This document shows positions 33,517 through 34,303 of a stretch of DNA of 34,303 nt, in pieces (the first letter of the stretch is position 1; each line of letters begins with the position of its first letter). The notes beneath the pieces are model-generated. The model saw nothing but the letters and a program-made list of their open reading frames with translations. It did not search any database and was not told the DNA's origin. Source of the stretch: Syntrophomonadaceae bacterium (lineage in GTDB: Bacteria; Bacillota; Syntrophomonadia; Syntrophomonadales; Syntrophomonadaceae); NCBI GenBank assembly GCA_012520725.1, contig JAAYNQ010000025.1, positions 1 through 34,303 of the forward strand, written 5' to 3'. The translations under genes were made by a program, and so were the position numbers.

Positions 33517-33519
33517 CCC

Positions 33520-34116
33520 TTATTTCATCTGCCGGGCTTTATATTTCAAGACCTTTCTCAGGTTCTCCTCCACCCGATCTGACAGCTCTCCATTTTGCTT
33601 AAGATCTAATATCAGGGGATAGACCTCACTGCGGCCATAGCCTAAACTTTCTAGGGCCTGCAGCACTTCATCAACCATGGCCCCTCCCTGGACACCGGCT
33701 TGATTTAAACTGAACTCCGGTAATTTTTGCTGTAATTCAAAAATCAGACGGCCTGCACTCTTTTTCCCTATGCCGGGTATTTTGGTCAGCATCTTTTCGT
33801 CAGCGCTGGCTATAGCTTGATAGAAAGTGAGGGGATCCATGGCCGCCAGTATGTTCATAGCCCCTTTGGCTCCCATACCGGATACCCCCAACAGGGTCTT
33901 AAACAGTTTCAATTCCTCTTTTTCCAGGAATCCATATAGTTTAAAGTCATTATCCAAGACCTGCAAGTGGGTATGAAGAAAAAGGCTCTCCCCCACTCGG
34001 GGCAAAGCAGCCAGGGCTCTTTGATGAAGAAGAACTTCCAGACCCAGGCCATTAAGATCTATAATAATGGATTCCGGCCCAATTTCATATAGGAATCCTC
34101 TTAAACAGGATATCAT
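33520..34116 (-). CDS. ruvA: Holliday junction binding protein RuvA
   Basis: A 198-residue RuvA: an N-terminal OB fold (ISCLRGFLYEIG onward), helix-hairpin-helix motifs (LLGVSGMGAKGAMNIL and LTKIPGIGKKSAGRLIFEL) and a C-terminal RuvB-binding domain (ALESLGYGRSEVYP). The frame is open to 34149, but the ATG at 34116 gives the canonical MI-start and suits the AGGAAGG site upstream. Another ATG at 34128 abuts that site. 52 bp downstream of ruvC. Confidence 0.96.
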   Translation of the reverse strand: MISCLRGFLYEIGPESIIIDLNGLGLEVLLHQRALAALPRVGESLFLHTHLQVLDNDFKLYGFLEKEELKLFKTLLGVSGMGAKGAMNILAAMDPLTFYQAIASADEKMLTKIPGIGKKSAGRLIFELQQKLPEFSLNQAGVQGGAMVDEVLQALESLGYGRSEVYPLILDLKQNGELSDRVEENLRKVLKYKARQMK

Positions 34117-34168
34117 TATAACATCCATCCTTCCTGGGAAATAAATCATAAGTTCTTAGCTTGTGGAA

Positions 34169-34303
34169 TCAAGGTTGGCTTTTAAAAGCCTTACGCATAC
34201 GATGGGAATGAATATGACAGATGGCAACTGCCAGGGCATCGGCAGCATCATCAGGGCGGGGTATTTCAGGCATAGCCAAAATTTTCTGTACCATGATCTG
34301 TAC
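34169..34303 (-). CDS. ruvC: Holliday junction resolvase RuvC, C-terminal part (cut by window end)
   Basis: The last 44 codons of a gene entering from the right edge. The translation includes [20 protein letters not shown] and [14 protein letters not shown], the RuvC C-terminus with the catalytic Asp pair region (DDAADA). It ends in TGA 52 bp before ruvA. Consistent with the ruvC-ruvA-ruvB operon order. The N-terminal two thirds are outside the window. Confidence 0.93.
   Translation of the reverse strand, partial: VQIMVQKILAMPEIPRPDDAADALAVAICHIHSHRMRKAFKSQP

Overview
This 34.3 kb window is chromosomal DNA of a spore-forming, anaerobic Firmicute of the Clostridia. A syntrophic Syntrophomonas-like bacterium (Syntrophomonadaceae) is my best guess. 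Spore functions are spread over the window (splB, spmA, spmB, ytfJ/gerW). Next to them are a compact [FeFe]-hydrogenase of NuoE/NuoF/HydA type and formate-tetrahydrofolate ligase. Base composition is moderate, ribosome binding sites are strong (GGAGG-like), and GTG/TTG starts are frequent. There are no insertion sequences, prophage, CRISPR array, tRNA or rRNA. The genus is an inference from gene content only.

Layout. Positions 1-6200 are mostly plus-strand single genes: spore photoproduct lyase, an ApgM-like phosphomutase that may be a homoserine kinase, a membrane-anchored DUF2726 protein and an endonuclease/exonuclease/phosphatase-fold enzyme. Threonine synthase lies on the minus strand facing the phosphomutase. 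Positions 6277-10195 (minus) hold hydC-hydB-hydA followed by a TM1266-like putative hydrogenase regulator. Positions 10594-12905 (minus) hold fhs and folE, giving one-carbon and pterin metabolism. A plus-strand metallo-beta-lactamase-fold hydrolase follows, then a convergent CNNM/CBS membrane protein preceded by an unusual leader (27-codon ORF overlapping a terminator).

Positions 16039-23386 are a minus-strand array with tight spacing and several overlaps. In order of transcription it reads DHH-CBS-tRNA nucleotidyltransferase, site-2 protease-like M50, scpA, scpB, DUF1992, DUF2953, ytfJ, terminator, spmA, spmB. A divergent DUF2889 gene follows, then an unassigned structured-RNA candidate, a LapA-domain protein and a cation efflux protein. 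Positions 26027-34303 are the classic clostridial minus-strand block ruvC(partial)-ruvA-ruvB-queH-DUF2905-queA-tgt-yajC-HD-secD-secF, ending in a clear terminator. It combines Holliday junction processing, queuosine tRNA modification and Sec translocase accessory proteins.

Most of the window is ordinary core genome. The features most worth a second look are: the SplB active-site variant (Ala at the usual H-donor Cys, with a Cys elsewhere); the ApgM-like gene facing thrC; the hydrogenase stripped of the domains linked to ferredoxin bifurcation, with a TSCSPGW H-cluster motif; the leader-ORF/terminator arrangement before the CNNM gene; and the structured RNA with terminator at about 24262-24386. 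I did not find a clearly new multi-gene system.
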